A program made the position numbers and the translations under genes. Source: Limisphaerales bacterium (GTDB lineage Bacteria > Verrucomicrobiota > Verrucomicrobiia > Limisphaerales > UBA11358). Taken from it: DNA of 43,017 nt. Of this stretch, positions 24,088-33,700 are shown piece after piece (within the stretch, counting starts at the first letter, position 1; each line of letters starts with the position of its first letter). The notes below the pieces were generated by a model. The model worked only from the letters and a program-made list of their open reading frames with translations. It ran no database searches and had not been told where the DNA came from. The stretch spans positions 41,234 through 84,250 of the forward strand of contig PLHK01000087.1 of the NCBI GenBank assembly GCA_003139955.1, read 5' to 3'.

Positions 24088-24878
24088 ACTCCTGCCTCTA
24101 CGAATGTTCCGTGATGCACCACCGGCTGGCGCCGAAGGTTCACCATTTTTCGCACGATATTTTCATGTTCTACCTGGATCTGGACGAACTGGAAATCGTC
24201 GCGCAGAAAATTTTTCTGTTCAGCTACAACCGCAAAAATCTTTACAGCTTCCGTGACACCGACCACGAACCCGCCGGAAAAAATCCGCTCAAGGAACGCA
24301 TCGTCGGCTTCCTGCGCCAGAACGGAATTGACCTCGGCCCGTTCGGCCGCGTGATGCTGCTGACCTTGCCGCGCGTCGCCGGCTACATTTTCAATCCCGT
24401 CTCGATTTACTATTGTTTCAACGCCGGAGGCTCGCCCGTCTGCTCCGTCGCCGAGGTCGGCAACACGTTTCGCGAGATGAAATTATTTTTGCTCCGCCGC
24501 GAAGAACTTAACGCGGGCACGACCTTCGCCAAAATCGTCCCGAAACATTTTTACGTCTCGCCGTTTTCCAGCCTTGATTTGAGTTTCGATTTCAAACTGA
24601 AAATTCCCGGCGACAAGCTGGACATCAAGATTGACGACCGCGACGGCGCGGACAAAGTTCTCATCAGCACGCTCACTGGCAAACGCGCCGCGCTCACGAA
24701 TAAAAATCTCGCGTGGTTCACGCTCAAGTATCCGTTCGTCACGCTCAAGGTGATTTTCCTGATCCACTGGCACGCGCTCCGGCTCTGGCTCAAGCGCGTC
24801 CCGTTTTATCGCAAGGTGGAAAACGCCGCATTGCAACGCGAAGTGTTACGCCCACACTCAACCCTATCTTCAAAATGA
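24084..24878 (+). CDS. DUF1365 family protein
   Basis: The ATG at 24084 overlaps the previous stop (ATGA) and gives 264 residues. Typical blocks are SCLYECSVMHHRLAPKVHHFSHDIFMFYLDLDEL at the N-terminus, then GRVMLLTLPRVAGYIFNPVSIYYCF, VGNTFREMKLFLL and KHFYVSPF. The C-terminal WFTLKYPFVTLKVIFLIHWHALRLWLKRVPFY ends in a hydrophobic stretch. DUF1365 has no proven function. It is nearly always found next to an FAD amine-oxidase-like gene and a CFA-like gene, as here, so it is thought to act on the same lipid. Confidence 0.9.
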   Translation: MNSCLYECSVMHHRLAPKVHHFSHDIFMFYLDLDELEIVAQKIFLFSYNRKNLYSFRDTDHEPAGKNPLKERIVGFLRQNGIDLGPFGRVMLLTLPRVAGYIFNPVSIYYCFNAGGSPVCSVAEVGNTFREMKLFLLRREELNAGTTFAKIVPKHFYVSPFSSLDLSFDFKLKIPGDKLDIKIDDRDGADKVLISTLTGKRAALTNKNLAWFTLKYPFVTLKVIFLIHWHALRLWLKRVPFYRKVENAALQREVLRPHSTLSSK

Positions 24879-26152
24879 ACCAGCCAATCGCAGCCTTGAG
24901 CCCAGCACTCGCCCATCCGCGCGCCGAAAAATCCGGCGGCTTTTACCAGCGCGTCGTCATGCAATCGCTCGCGCAAATGACGCTCGGCTGCCTGCACCTT
25001 GAACTGCCCGGCGGCACAAAAAAAACCATCGGCCAGCCCGGCGCGAAAATTTCCGCCAACGTCCGAATCGTGAACTGGAATTTTTTCAAGCGCTGCGTTT
25101 TGTTCGGCGACGTCGGCTTCGGCGAGGCGTTCGTGGACGGCGATTGGGACACCGACGACATCACCAAAGTCATTTCGTGGTTTATTCTCAACGTGGAAAA
25201 TTCGCCCGCGATGTCCGGATCGCGCGGTAAAAAATTTCTGGTCAACCTGCTTGGAAAATACAACCGGATCCTGCATTTGCTCCGGCCGAACAGTTTGGAG
25301 ACCAGCCGCCGCAACATTGCCGAGCATTACGATTTGGGAAATGATTTCTATAAATTGTTTCTCGACCCGACGATGACTTATTCATCTGCATTGTTTGACG
25401 CCGCTATGCAGACTTTGGAAGAAGCCCAGGTCGCCAAATACGACCGCCTCTGCCGCCAGCTCAAATTAAAACCCGGCGAACACGTGTTGGAAATCGGCAG
25501 CGGTTGGGGTGGATTCAGTTTACACGCCACGAAAAATTACGGCGTCCGCACCACGACTGTCACCATTTCCGAAGAGCAATTCAAATACGCCCGCGAACTT
25601 TTTCAGAGAGAAAATCTCGCCGACAAAATTGAGATCAAGCTGATGGATTATCGTTTGTTGACCGGCCAGTTCGACAAAATCGTTTCCATCGAAATGCTCG
25701 AAGCCGTCGGCGATGCGTATCTCGAAACCTATTTCGCCAAGTGCCACGAGGTCTTGAAACCCGGTGGCCTGCTCGCGTTGCAGATGATCACCTGTCCCGA
25801 TTCGCGCCACGATTCGCTCCGCAAAAATGTGGACTGGATTCAGAAGCACATTTTTCCTGGCTCGCTGCTGCTGTCCGTCCATCGCGTCAACGAGGCGCTG
25901 CGCAAAACCGGCGATTTGTTTTTGCACGACTTGAAAGACCTCGGCCTTTCCTACGCCGAGACGTTGAAACGCTGGCGCATCGCGCTCAATCAAAACGAAA
26001 CCGCCGTGCGCGCGCAGAATTTCGACACGCGCTTCCTCCGCAAATGGAATTACTACTTCAGCTACTGCGAAGCCGCGTTCGCCATGCGGAACATCACCGT
26101 GGTGCAGGCGATTTACACGCGACCGAACAATCCAACCTTGCAACTGCCATGA
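24875..26152 (+). CDS. Cyclopropane-fatty-acid-synthase-like methyltransferase (first copy)
   Basis: The ATG at 24875 overlaps the DUF1365 stop; the longer frame from 24713 runs inside that gene. The 425 residues have an N-terminal lipid-binding-like region (GDVGFGEAFVDGDWDTDD) and the SAM domain with EHVLEIGSGWGGFSLHA, VTISEEQF and IVSIEMLEAVG. Compared with E. coli Cfa, the Glu of the bicarbonate site is kept (EMLEAVG), but the position of the His in LLHTIG reads Gln here (LALQMIT). The same change occurs in DUF1365-linked relatives. This could mean methylation without ring closure, but that is inference. It transfers a SAM methyl to an acyl double bond. Confidence 0.92.
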   Translation: MNQPIAALSPALAHPRAEKSGGFYQRVVMQSLAQMTLGCLHLELPGGTKKTIGQPGAKISANVRIVNWNFFKRCVLFGDVGFGEAFVDGDWDTDDITKVISWFILNVENSPAMSGSRGKKFLVNLLGKYNRILHLLRPNSLETSRRNIAEHYDLGNDFYKLFLDPTMTYSSALFDAAMQTLEEAQVAKYDRLCRQLKLKPGEHVLEIGSGWGGFSLHATKNYGVRTTTVTISEEQFKYARELFQRENLADKIEIKLMDYRLLTGQFDKIVSIEMLEAVGDAYLETYFAKCHEVLKPGGLLALQMITCPDSRHDSLRKNVDWIQKHIFPGSLLLSVHRVNEALRKTGDLFLHDLKDLGLSYAETLKRWRIALNQNETAVRAQNFDTRFLRKWNYYFSYCEAAFAMRNITVVQAIYTRPNNPTLQLP

Positions 26153-26484
26153 TCATTTTTCTCCGCTGCGCGTTCACCTTCGTCCTCGTCACCATGCTTT
26201 GCGCGACGAGTTGGGCGAGCTACCAATGCCCGATCTGGAAAACGCCGCAGGCGCTCGTCACGCATCCGTGGTTCATCGCCACGCTGTTCGATTGCTACTT
26301 TGGTTTCCTAACATTTTACGTTTGGCTTGCCTACAAAGAAACATCCAACGTCGCGCGCATCGCCTGGCTGATCGCGATTCTGCTGCTCGGCAACATCGCG
26401 ATGTCCAGCTACATGCTCCTCACGTTGTTCCGGCTGCCTACGAGCGCCACGATTGACCAAGTTTTGCTCCGCGCGAAAAAATGA
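26149..26484 (+). CDS. Small membrane protein, DUF1475-like
   Basis: The 111 residues start with an ATG overlapping the CFA stop (ATGA). Three hydrophobic segments are visible: IIFLRCAFTFVLVTMLCATSW, FIATLFDCYFGFLTFYVWLAY and IAWLIAILLLGNIAMSSYMLL. The motifs WFIATLFDCYFGF and YKE match what I remember of DUF1475, a family of about 110 residues known from plants and from bacterial lipid clusters. Its role is unknown. The ATGA overlaps at both ends argue that it is a true member of the operon. The family name is less certain than the gene itself. Confidence 0.75.
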   Translation: MIIFLRCAFTFVLVTMLCATSWASYQCPIWKTPQALVTHPWFIATLFDCYFGFLTFYVWLAYKETSNVARIAWLIAILLLGNIAMSSYMLLTLFRLPTSATIDQVLLRAKK

Positions 26485-26987
26485 ATCCCTGCGCCATGCC
26501 ACAAACCGAAAATCCCTCGCGCCTGATAAAATTCTGGCGCGAACGCGTGGTCGGGCTGATCGGTTCGCAACTGACGCAGGGCGTGACGCCGCAAAAAATC
26601 GCGCTCACCATCGCGCTCGGCATCAATCTCGCGATGTTCCCGATTCTTGGCTCGACCACGTTGCTGTGCGCCGCCGTCGCCTTCTGGCTCAAGCTGAACC
26701 AGCCCATCATCCAGCTCGTCAACTGGCTCGCTTATCCGTTGCAGTTCGCCATGCTGCTTCCGTTCATCCGAATCGGCGAATGGCTCACACGCGCCCCGCA
26801 AGTGACTTTTTCCATTCCGCAAATGTTGCAAAAATTCCACGACGCGCCGGGGAAATTTTTGGGCGAATTCGGGATGACGGGCGTTCACGGCATCATCGCG
26901 TGGCTGCTCATCGCGCCGATTTTGTCGGCGCTGATTTATTTCGTGTTGTTGCCGCCGCTGAAAAAACTGTCGCAACTCAAAAAATGA
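26481..26987 (+). CDS. DUF2062 membrane protein
   Basis: The 168-residue protein starts with an ATGA overlap; MPQTEN five codons later is an alternative start. QGVTPQKIALTIALGINLAMFPILGSTTLLCAAVAFWLKLNQPIIQLVNWLAYPLQ is the DUF2062 hallmark, with helix-breaking Gly and Pro residues in two membrane segments. A third helix is at the C-terminus (IIAWLLIAPILSALIYFVLL), followed by a basic tail. DUF2062 proteins are uncharacterised and often fused or linked to glycosyltransferases and lipid genes. Confidence 0.85.
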   Translation: MNPCAMPQTENPSRLIKFWRERVVGLIGSQLTQGVTPQKIALTIALGINLAMFPILGSTTLLCAAVAFWLKLNQPIIQLVNWLAYPLQFAMLLPFIRIGEWLTRAPQVTFSIPQMLQKFHDAPGKFLGEFGMTGVHGIIAWLLIAPILSALIYFVLLPPLKKLSQLKK

Positions 26988-26988
26988 A

Positions 26989-27780
26989 ATGCTGACTGAA
27001 TTTTTCAATGCGTTGTGGCCGACTTGCGTTTTTGCAATCGCGCTGATGCTCTTCATCTGGTGGCTCGCGCTGCGGATCAACAACCTTGGCATCGTAGACA
27101 TCGCATGGTCGTATGCGTTCGCGCCCGCGGCCATTTTTTTTGCGGCGACGGCGCACGGCGATTTGACGCGACGCTGGCTTATCGCCGGCATGGCGACGCT
27201 GTGGAGCGTGCGCCTGGGCACGCATCTTTACATCCGCGTCATGGGCCACCATCCGCGCGAAGACGTGCGCTACGCCAAGATGCGCGAGAAGTGGGGCAAG
27301 AATCTGAAATCGCAGGTGCTGATTTTTTTTGAACTTCAAGCCGTTTTGATCGTGCTGCTCGCGATTCCGTTTCTGGTCATCTGCCTCAACGACCGTCCCG
27401 GAATTTCGATTTTAGAATGGCTGGGCGTGGCGATTTGGTTCGTCGCCGTGGTGGGCGAAGGCGTCGCCGATTGGCAGTTGAAACAATTTCGCGCCAACCT
27501 GGAAAACAAAGGGAAAATCTGCGAGCTTGGATTGTGGAATTATTCGCGCCATCCAAATTATTTTTTCGAGTGGCTGGTTTGGGTCGGATTTTTTGTGTTT
27601 GCGCTCGGCTCGCCGCTCGGTTGTGCGACGATTTATTGCCCGGCGCTGATGTTGTTTTTTCTTTTACGCGTCACCGGCATTCCGCTGACCGAGGAACTTT
27701 CCGTGAAAAGCAAAGGCGACGCGTATCGCGAATATCAACGCACCACGAGCGCGTTCGTGCCGTGGTTCAAGAAAAAATAA
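26989..27780 (+). CDS. DUF1295 membrane protein, steroid 5-alpha-reductase fold
   Basis: The 263 residues form about six membrane helices. Family blocks are [18 protein letters not shown] near residue 28, then [29 protein letters not shown]. The reductase-like C-terminal block is [25 protein letters not shown], with a final [33 protein letters not shown]. The HPNYF and EYQ..TSAFVPW motifs match the NADPH-binding end of the steroid 5-alpha-reductase superfamily. The family could reduce an activated C=C bond in a membrane lipid, for example a methylene or enone intermediate; that is inference. It starts 1 nt after the previous stop. Confidence 0.9.
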   Translation: MLTEFFNALWPTCVFAIALMLFIWWLALRINNLGIVDIAWSYAFAPAAIFFAATAHGDLTRRWLIAGMATLWSVRLGTHLYIRVMGHHPREDVRYAKMREKWGKNLKSQVLIFFELQAVLIVLLAIPFLVICLNDRPGISILEWLGVAIWFVAVVGEGVADWQLKQFRANLENKGKICELGLWNYSRHPNYFFEWLVWVGFFVFALGSPLGCATIYCPALMLFFLLRVTGIPLTEELSVKSKGDAYREYQRTTSAFVPWFKKK

Positions 27781-27781
27781 T

Positions 27782-28900
27782 ATGAGTGCTGAACAAACTT
27801 TGACGCTGAAACCGGCCACGACGACAAATCATCTCGCGCTGCCGAAGCCGACGCTGACGCTGGACCGGTTGCTGGAAAAAAATCTGCTGCCCGACTGGTT
27901 GATCCGCATCGGCATCCGCCGGTTGTTGCACGAGCGGCTGCGCGAGGAAAATCACGGCAGCGCCGAGGCGCAGCAGGCGCACTTGCTGAAGCTCGTCACG
28001 GAATTGAAACAAAGTCCAATCGCCGTTGAGACGAAGGCCGCGAACGAGCAGCATTACGAAGTGCCGACGCGGTTTTATCAGCTTTGCCTTGGCGCACGGT
28101 TGAAATACAGCGGCGCGCTTTGGCCGGATGGCGTGACGACTTTGGACGCGGCGGAAGAAACCATGCTCAAGCTGACGTGCGAACGCGCGCAACTGGCCGA
28201 CGGACAAAACATTTTGGAACTCGGCTGCGGCTGGGGTTCGCTGTCTTTGTGGATGGCGGAAAAATTTCCGAATGCGCGCATCACCGGCGTTTCCAATTCG
28301 GCGACGCAGAAGCTGCACATTGATGCCGAGGCGCAGAAGCGCGGTTTGAAAAATCTCCGCACCATCACATGTGACATGAATCGCTTCGAGGCTTTGGAAC
28401 ACGGCGCGGAAAAATTTGACCGCGTGGTTTCGGTGGAAATGTTCGAGCACATGAAAAATTACGAGCGGCTTATGGCGAACATTTCGCGCTGGCTCAAGCC
28501 GGACGGAAAATTGTTCGTCCACATTTTCACGCACAAGGAATATGCGTATCACTTCGTCGCGCGCGATGAGTCCGACTGGATGGCGCGTTATTTTTTCACT
28601 GGGGGCATCATGCCGAGCGACGATTTACTCCTCTATTTTCAACGCGATTTGAGCATTGAAAATCATTGGCGCGTGAACGGCACGCATTACGAAAAAACAG
28701 CCGAGGCTTGGCTGGCGAACATGGATGCGCATGAAAAAGAAATCCGCCCGCTCTTCGCGCAAACCTACGGCGCGGAAAACGAAACGCGCTGGTGGGTTTA
28801 CTGGCGCGTGTTTTACCTGGCGTGTGCGGAGCTTTGGGGCTTTCGCGGCGGCGAGGAGTGGCTGGTGTCGCACTATTTGTTTCAGAATAAAAATAACTGA
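27782..28900 (+). CDS. CFA-like SAM methyltransferase, coclaurine N-methyltransferase-like branch (second copy)
   Basis: The 372 residues differ clearly from the first copy. The N-terminal half has [27 protein letters not shown], typical of the branch that includes plant coclaurine N-methyltransferase. The SAM motif is [35 protein letters not shown] and [11 protein letters not shown] keep both the Glu and the His that bind bicarbonate in Cfa. The C-terminal [18 protein letters not shown] is usual for the branch. It starts 1 nt after the DUF1295 stop, a common pairing. The acceptor could be an acyl double bond or an amine group; sequence alone does not decide. Confidence 0.9.
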   Translation: MSAEQTLTLKPATTTNHLALPKPTLTLDRLLEKNLLPDWLIRIGIRRLLHERLREENHGSAEAQQAHLLKLVTELKQSPIAVETKAANEQHYEVPTRFYQLCLGARLKYSGALWPDGVTTLDAAEETMLKLTCERAQLADGQNILELGCGWGSLSLWMAEKFPNARITGVSNSATQKLHIDAEAQKRGLKNLRTITCDMNRFEALEHGAEKFDRVVSVEMFEHMKNYERLMANISRWLKPDGKLFVHIFTHKEYAYHFVARDESDWMARYFFTGGIMPSDDLLLYFQRDLSIENHWRVNGTHYEKTAEAWLANMDAHEKEIRPLFAQTYGAENETRWWVYWRVFYLACAELWGFRGGEEWLVSHYLFQNKNN

Positions 28901-28909
28901 ACAGACATC

Positions 28910-29713
28910 GTGTTTTCTTTTTTCACCCAAATCCAACCGCCTGCGCGATTTTTCCGAGTCGGGTTTCTTTTGGCGATTTGCTTCGGGCTTATCGCCGTAA
29001 AAAGTTTTGCCGCAGATCTGTGTTTCATCAATTTGTTGGAGCAAGGCAATCAGGCCGCGCAACGCGGAGCGGTGGCCAACGCATTAAAATTTTATTCCAC
29101 CGCCGAACCGCTGGCGGCGACGAACTGTGCTGATCTATGCCTGTTGACCAAGCGTTATTGTGATCTCATGCACATAACCGCTTCGCCGGAAGTTCAAAAA
29201 AATCTGGCCGAACGCGCGCTATCGGTGGCGTTGCGGGCGGAGTCGGTGAATTCGACGAATGCCACGGCTCGTCTCTGCGTCGCGGTTTGTTATGCCAAGA
29301 ACTTTCCCTACGTCGACACCGAGACGAAAGTAAAATGGTCGCGGGCCATCAAGTCCGAGTGCGAGACTGCCATCGCCTTGGATCCAAAGCAGGATGTCGG
29401 CTACTACCTGCTTGGCCGCTGGCATTTTGGCGTGGCCAACATGAACATATTTCTGAAGGGACTGTTAAGGATTGTTTATGGCGGCCTGCCGGCAGCCAGC
29501 AACGCGGAGGCCATCAGTAATTTCAAGAAAGCCATTGATCTGGCGCCGCACCGCATTATTCATCATTTTGAACTGGCTCGGGTCTATGAAGCCATCGGGA
29601 AAGAAAAACTTGCGCGCGTGGAATTGGAAAAATGCCGCGACCTAAAACCGGTTGACCTCGATGACGCAGATGCGCAGAGCGCGGCGGAAAAAAATTTGAC
29701 GGAACTTCGGTAA
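28910..29713 (+). CDS. Secreted TPR-like protein
   Basis: The 267 residues start with GTG 9 nt after the previous gene. A signal peptide is present (FRVGFLLAICFGLIAVKSFAA, cleavage near residue 39). The mature protein is helical with TPR-like pairs, for example NQAAQRGAVANALKFYSTAEPLA, then AERALSVALRAESV, AIALDPKQDVGYYLLGRWHFG and ISNFKKAIDLAPHRIIHHFELARVYEAIGKEKLARVELEKC. Four Cys residues lie in the first half. The arrangement resembles RMD1-like or regulator-of-microtubule-dynamics-type TPR proteins of bacteria, but I would not name a function. It may be the last gene of the lipid operon or a separate unit with the next gene. Confidence 0.78.
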   Translation: MFSFFTQIQPPARFFRVGFLLAICFGLIAVKSFAADLCFINLLEQGNQAAQRGAVANALKFYSTAEPLAATNCADLCLLTKRYCDLMHITASPEVQKNLAERALSVALRAESVNSTNATARLCVAVCYAKNFPYVDTETKVKWSRAIKSECETAIALDPKQDVGYYLLGRWHFGVANMNIFLKGLLRIVYGGLPAASNAEAISNFKKAIDLAPHRIIHHFELARVYEAIGKEKLARVELEKCRDLKPVDLDDADAQSAAEKNLTELR

Positions 29714-29725
29714 TCACATATTTGC

Positions 29726-30643
29726 ATGATGGTAATCTTCACTCAAGTCACACGGCGCGGTTTGCTTGTGATGCCACTGATCGCAAGCCTGTTCTGCGGT
29801 TGCGCCGGACGGCTGCCCCATTCAGTCAAGGTGGATCGGAACATTCAATACGCAAAAGTCGGCGACCAGTCGTTGCGGCTCGATATTTATTCCCCGAAGA
29901 AACCCGTTGGCAAACTGCCGGTCGTGGTGTGGATTCATGGCGGTGCGTGGAATAGCGGCAGCAAGGATTTTTGCCCGATTGGTTTCATGGCGGCGCAAAA
30001 TCTGGCGATTGTCAGCATGGATTATCGGCTCGATACGGTCGCGCCGTTTCCTGCGCAGCTTTATGACTGCAAGGGTGTCATCCGCTGGCTACGCGCGAAT
30101 GCGGATAAATATAATCTGGACGCCAATCACATCGGGGTTTTTGGCGCGTCGGCGGGCGGCCATTTGGCGTTGCTGCTGGCGACAACGGCGGATAATCCGA
30201 AAATGGAAGGCGATGTGGGCGGCAACTTGAATTTTTCCAGCCGCGTGCAATGCGTCTGCGCATTTTATCCGCCGACGGATTTGAACCGGCTGGTTGCCGA
30301 TCCGAAGTTCCGCGCGGATGCCAATGGTGAAGTGGCCAAACTGCTCGGCGGCGCAGTGGCGCAAAATGTGGACAAGGCAAACTTTGCCAGCCCGTTGTTT
30401 TATGTGGACAAGAATTGCGCGCCAGTTTTTCTGCTGCACGGCGGTGCGGACACGCTGGTGCCACCCGAACAAAGCCAGATTTTTTACGCCGCGCTCCAGC
30501 GGGTCGGCGTGGAGGCGCATTTGGAAATCATTCCAAACAAAGGCCACGGCATCATTGCGCCGCCTGCGATTGCACAGGAGATTTATCGTTTTTTCGCCGG
30601 GCAATTGAACCGTACCACCCATCCGGCGACCATACCGAACTGA
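29726..30643 (+). CDS. Exported alpha/beta hydrolase (BD-FAE/carboxylesterase type)
   Basis: The 305 residues begin with an export signal (RRGLLVMPLIASLFCGCAG). It could be a lipoprotein signal, although the box SLFCGC is atypical. The hydrolase domain has the oxyanion motif VVVWIHGGAWNSGSK (His71) and the nucleophile elbow GVFGASAGGH (Ser142). The likely acid is in HGGADTLVPPEQS and the catalytic His in IPNKGHGI. This is the hormone-sensitive-lipase-like/BD-FAE pattern used on acetylated sugars or short acyl esters. It acts outside the cytoplasm. It lies 12 nt after the TPR-like gene, so the two are probably co-transcribed. Confidence 0.87.
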   Translation: MMVIFTQVTRRGLLVMPLIASLFCGCAGRLPHSVKVDRNIQYAKVGDQSLRLDIYSPKKPVGKLPVVVWIHGGAWNSGSKDFCPIGFMAAQNLAIVSMDYRLDTVAPFPAQLYDCKGVIRWLRANADKYNLDANHIGVFGASAGGHLALLLATTADNPKMEGDVGGNLNFSSRVQCVCAFYPPTDLNRLVADPKFRADANGEVAKLLGGAVAQNVDKANFASPLFYVDKNCAPVFLLHGGADTLVPPEQSQIFYAALQRVGVEAHLEIIPNKGHGIIAPPAIAQEIYRFFAGQLNRTTHPATIPN

Positions 30644-30761
30644 CTTCGAACGGGGTTGTTTTCATTTGTAAAAAGCTCCCGCCCCACTATATTCTCCTAA
30701 TACCAGCCCAATGTAAAATCGCCCAACGACGCCAAAGGTCTGATTTTCAAGATTACCCGTC

Positions 30762-33700
30762 ATGAACCAATTGATTTTTTCTGTCTGTTCAATATTTAAA
30801 TCTCGCATTCTCGTCTTGGTAACTTCGTTCCTGATTGCGGGTATCAGCACCGGTTTTAGCCAGTCTAATGCAATTCCAATCACCACGCTGATCAATGGCG
30901 ACTTCGGGTCTGCCGCCACTCAAACCGGTGCTGCAGTTTTGGGTTCTGCCGGTGATGCGTGGAATGCTCTCAACGGCAATGCCAACACCATTTTTGATTC
31001 ATCCAACAACGTCGTCAGCGGTGTCCGGCTTACGTTGGTCAACGCCAGCCAGCTTTATACCGATGCCGGTGGAATCGCCATGGATGCCAACACCACTGCT
31101 TTGATGGAGGATTATGCCTTTGGCTATAACAATCCAAATTACACGGCGACGGTCACAGTAAGCCTCACCGGTTTGACGAAATATACCAACAGCGCTTTCA
31201 ACTTGGTGGTCTACGCCGCCGGCGACCAAAACGGTCAAGGTGCCATTCTCAATTTGACGGCGGGGGCGACGGGCGGAAACTCTGCCAGCACCTTAGCCAC
31301 CACCGCCACCACGCGGCAAATTTCTACAGGCCTGGGAGTCGCCTACAATACTTTCACGGGCATCCTGACCAATGGCACGCTTTCGTTCGCAGCCACCGAG
31401 AGCGCGGGCCAGATGTTCACGGTTGTGAATGGTTTTCAGCTTCAGTTCAGTCCAATCATCATTGCGACGCAACCCATTTCTCAAACCAACTCGGGCGGCA
31501 GCACTGTTTCGCTAAGCATCGCTGCCATTGCCTCGTCGCCTTTGAGCTATCAATGGCAGGCCGGAGCCGTGGGCAGCGGCCTCTACACCAACTTGACGGA
31601 TGGCGGCCCGATTTCCGGCTCGATCGGCAATGTCCTGTCGATTTCCGGCTTGAACACCAATTGGGCGCTGGCCTATCGGGTGATTGTGGCCAGCGGTTTC
31701 AACTCCATCACCAGCGCGGTGGCGACAGTCACCGTGTTGCCGCCCGTGCCGCCGACGGTCATTGGCGTTTTTAACCTTGGGACGACAAATGTTGAAATCG
31801 TTTTTTCAAAACCCGTCACGGTCGCCAGCGCCACTAACGTCGCAAATTATGCCTTCTCAAACGGACTGGCCATAACCAATGCGTCATTGGGCGCGGATAA
31901 TATGACGGTGACGCTTACGACGGTGCCGCTGGCGTATGGCAGCAATTATGTCATCGTCATCAATAACATTTTTGATCTGGCCATTCCGCCGGACAGCATC
32001 GCGACCAATACGCTGGCCGGTTTCACGGCTTCGCCTTATGCGTCGCAAGACATCGGCGCTCCGCCCATTCCTTCCACTTTTACGCTTACGACCAACGGCG
32101 TGAATGTCAGCAGTGCCGGCAACTACATCGGCGGCACCAACGATCAATTCAATTTTCAGTATCAATTGCAGAACGGCAATTTCGACGTCACCGTCTGTCT
32201 GGCCGGATTGGGTTTGTCCGACCTGTGGGCGCAGGCCGGCTTGATGGCGCGCGCGAGTCTGGTGACGGGCAGTCCGTTCGCCGCCACACTGGCCACGCCG
32301 GGCATGAACGGCGAATTTTTTGCCGACCGTACGACCACCAACGGCGTGGCCGCCACCTCGGGAAATTTTCCGGTGAATTATCCCAACACCTGGCTGCGGC
32401 TCAATCGCGTCGGCAATGTGTTTACCGGCTTTGGCAGTTATGACGGAATCAACTGGATGCAACTCGGCGCGGTGACGTTGGCGGTGCCGAACCAGATTTA
32501 CCTCGGTCTGGCCATCGCCAGCCATAACACGAACCAACTGACGACGGCGCAATTCACGAATTACGAAACCACGCCGACCAATGCGGTGACGGCCACGATC
32601 ATCAATCCGCACGAACCAATCGGGCCGTCCAGTCGCAAGACGGGCATTGTCTTTTCTGAAATCATGTATAAACCCGTAGCGCGCACCGATAGCAATAACG
32701 TAGAATTTTTGGAACTCTATAATTCCAATCCGTTTTTTCAAGATATCAGCGGCTATCAAGTGACGTGTGCGGACATGAATTATACTTTTCCCGCCAACAC
32801 GTTGATTCCCGGCGGTGCTTATTTTGTTTTGGCCGCCTCGCCGCAAAGCATCGCCAATGTCTATGGCGTCACCTCCAATGTCTTTGGCCCTTACAACGGC
32901 AGCCTGAAAAAATCCGAGACGCTCGAACTGTTTGACGAACAAACCAATGTGCTGCTGACCGTGCCCTACAGCGCCACTTATCCGTGGCCGGTGGCGGCGA
33001 GCGGCACGGGACATTCCATCGTGCTGGCCAAGCCGAGTTACGGCGAGGGCGATCCGCGTGCGTGGGACATCAGCGACACGGTCGGCGGTTCGCCCGGACA
33101 AATGGACGGGTTCACGCCCAGTCCGTTGCGGAATGTCGTCATCAACGAGATTTTGCCGCACTCGGAAAATCCGGCCGTGCCGCAGTTCATCGAACTTTAC
33201 AATCACAGCACGAACAGCGTGGATCTTTCCGGCTGCATTTTGACCGACGATCCGACGACCAATAAATTTGTCATTCCATCCGGCACTGTCATCGGCCCGG
33301 CGAGCTTCATTTCCTTCACGCAATTGCAATTCGGTTTCACGCTCAACGGCATTGGCGAGACGCTTTATTTTATCAAGCCGGATCACAGCCGCATTCTGGA
33401 TGCCGTGCAGTTCGGCGCGCAGGCCAACGGCGTGTCTTATGGTCGCTGGCCGGATGGCGCGAATGATTTTTACGCGTTCACCACCAACACGCCCGGCACG
33501 AACAACAGCGCGATTTTGATCGGCGACATCGTCATCAACGAATTGATGTATGACCCGATTAGCGGCAATGATGACGACCAATACGTCGAGCTTTATAACA
33601 AAGGAACCAACACCATCAATCTGGCCGGCTGGCAATTCACTGCGGGAATCACTTTTACATTTCCAAGCGTCGTGATTGCACCGAACGGCTATCTGGTAGT

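Noticed and set aside
24713-24874. Upstream extension of the first CFA-like gene
   Set aside because: It overlaps DUF1365 in another frame and has no homology; the ATGA overlap at 24875 fits the pattern of the operon.
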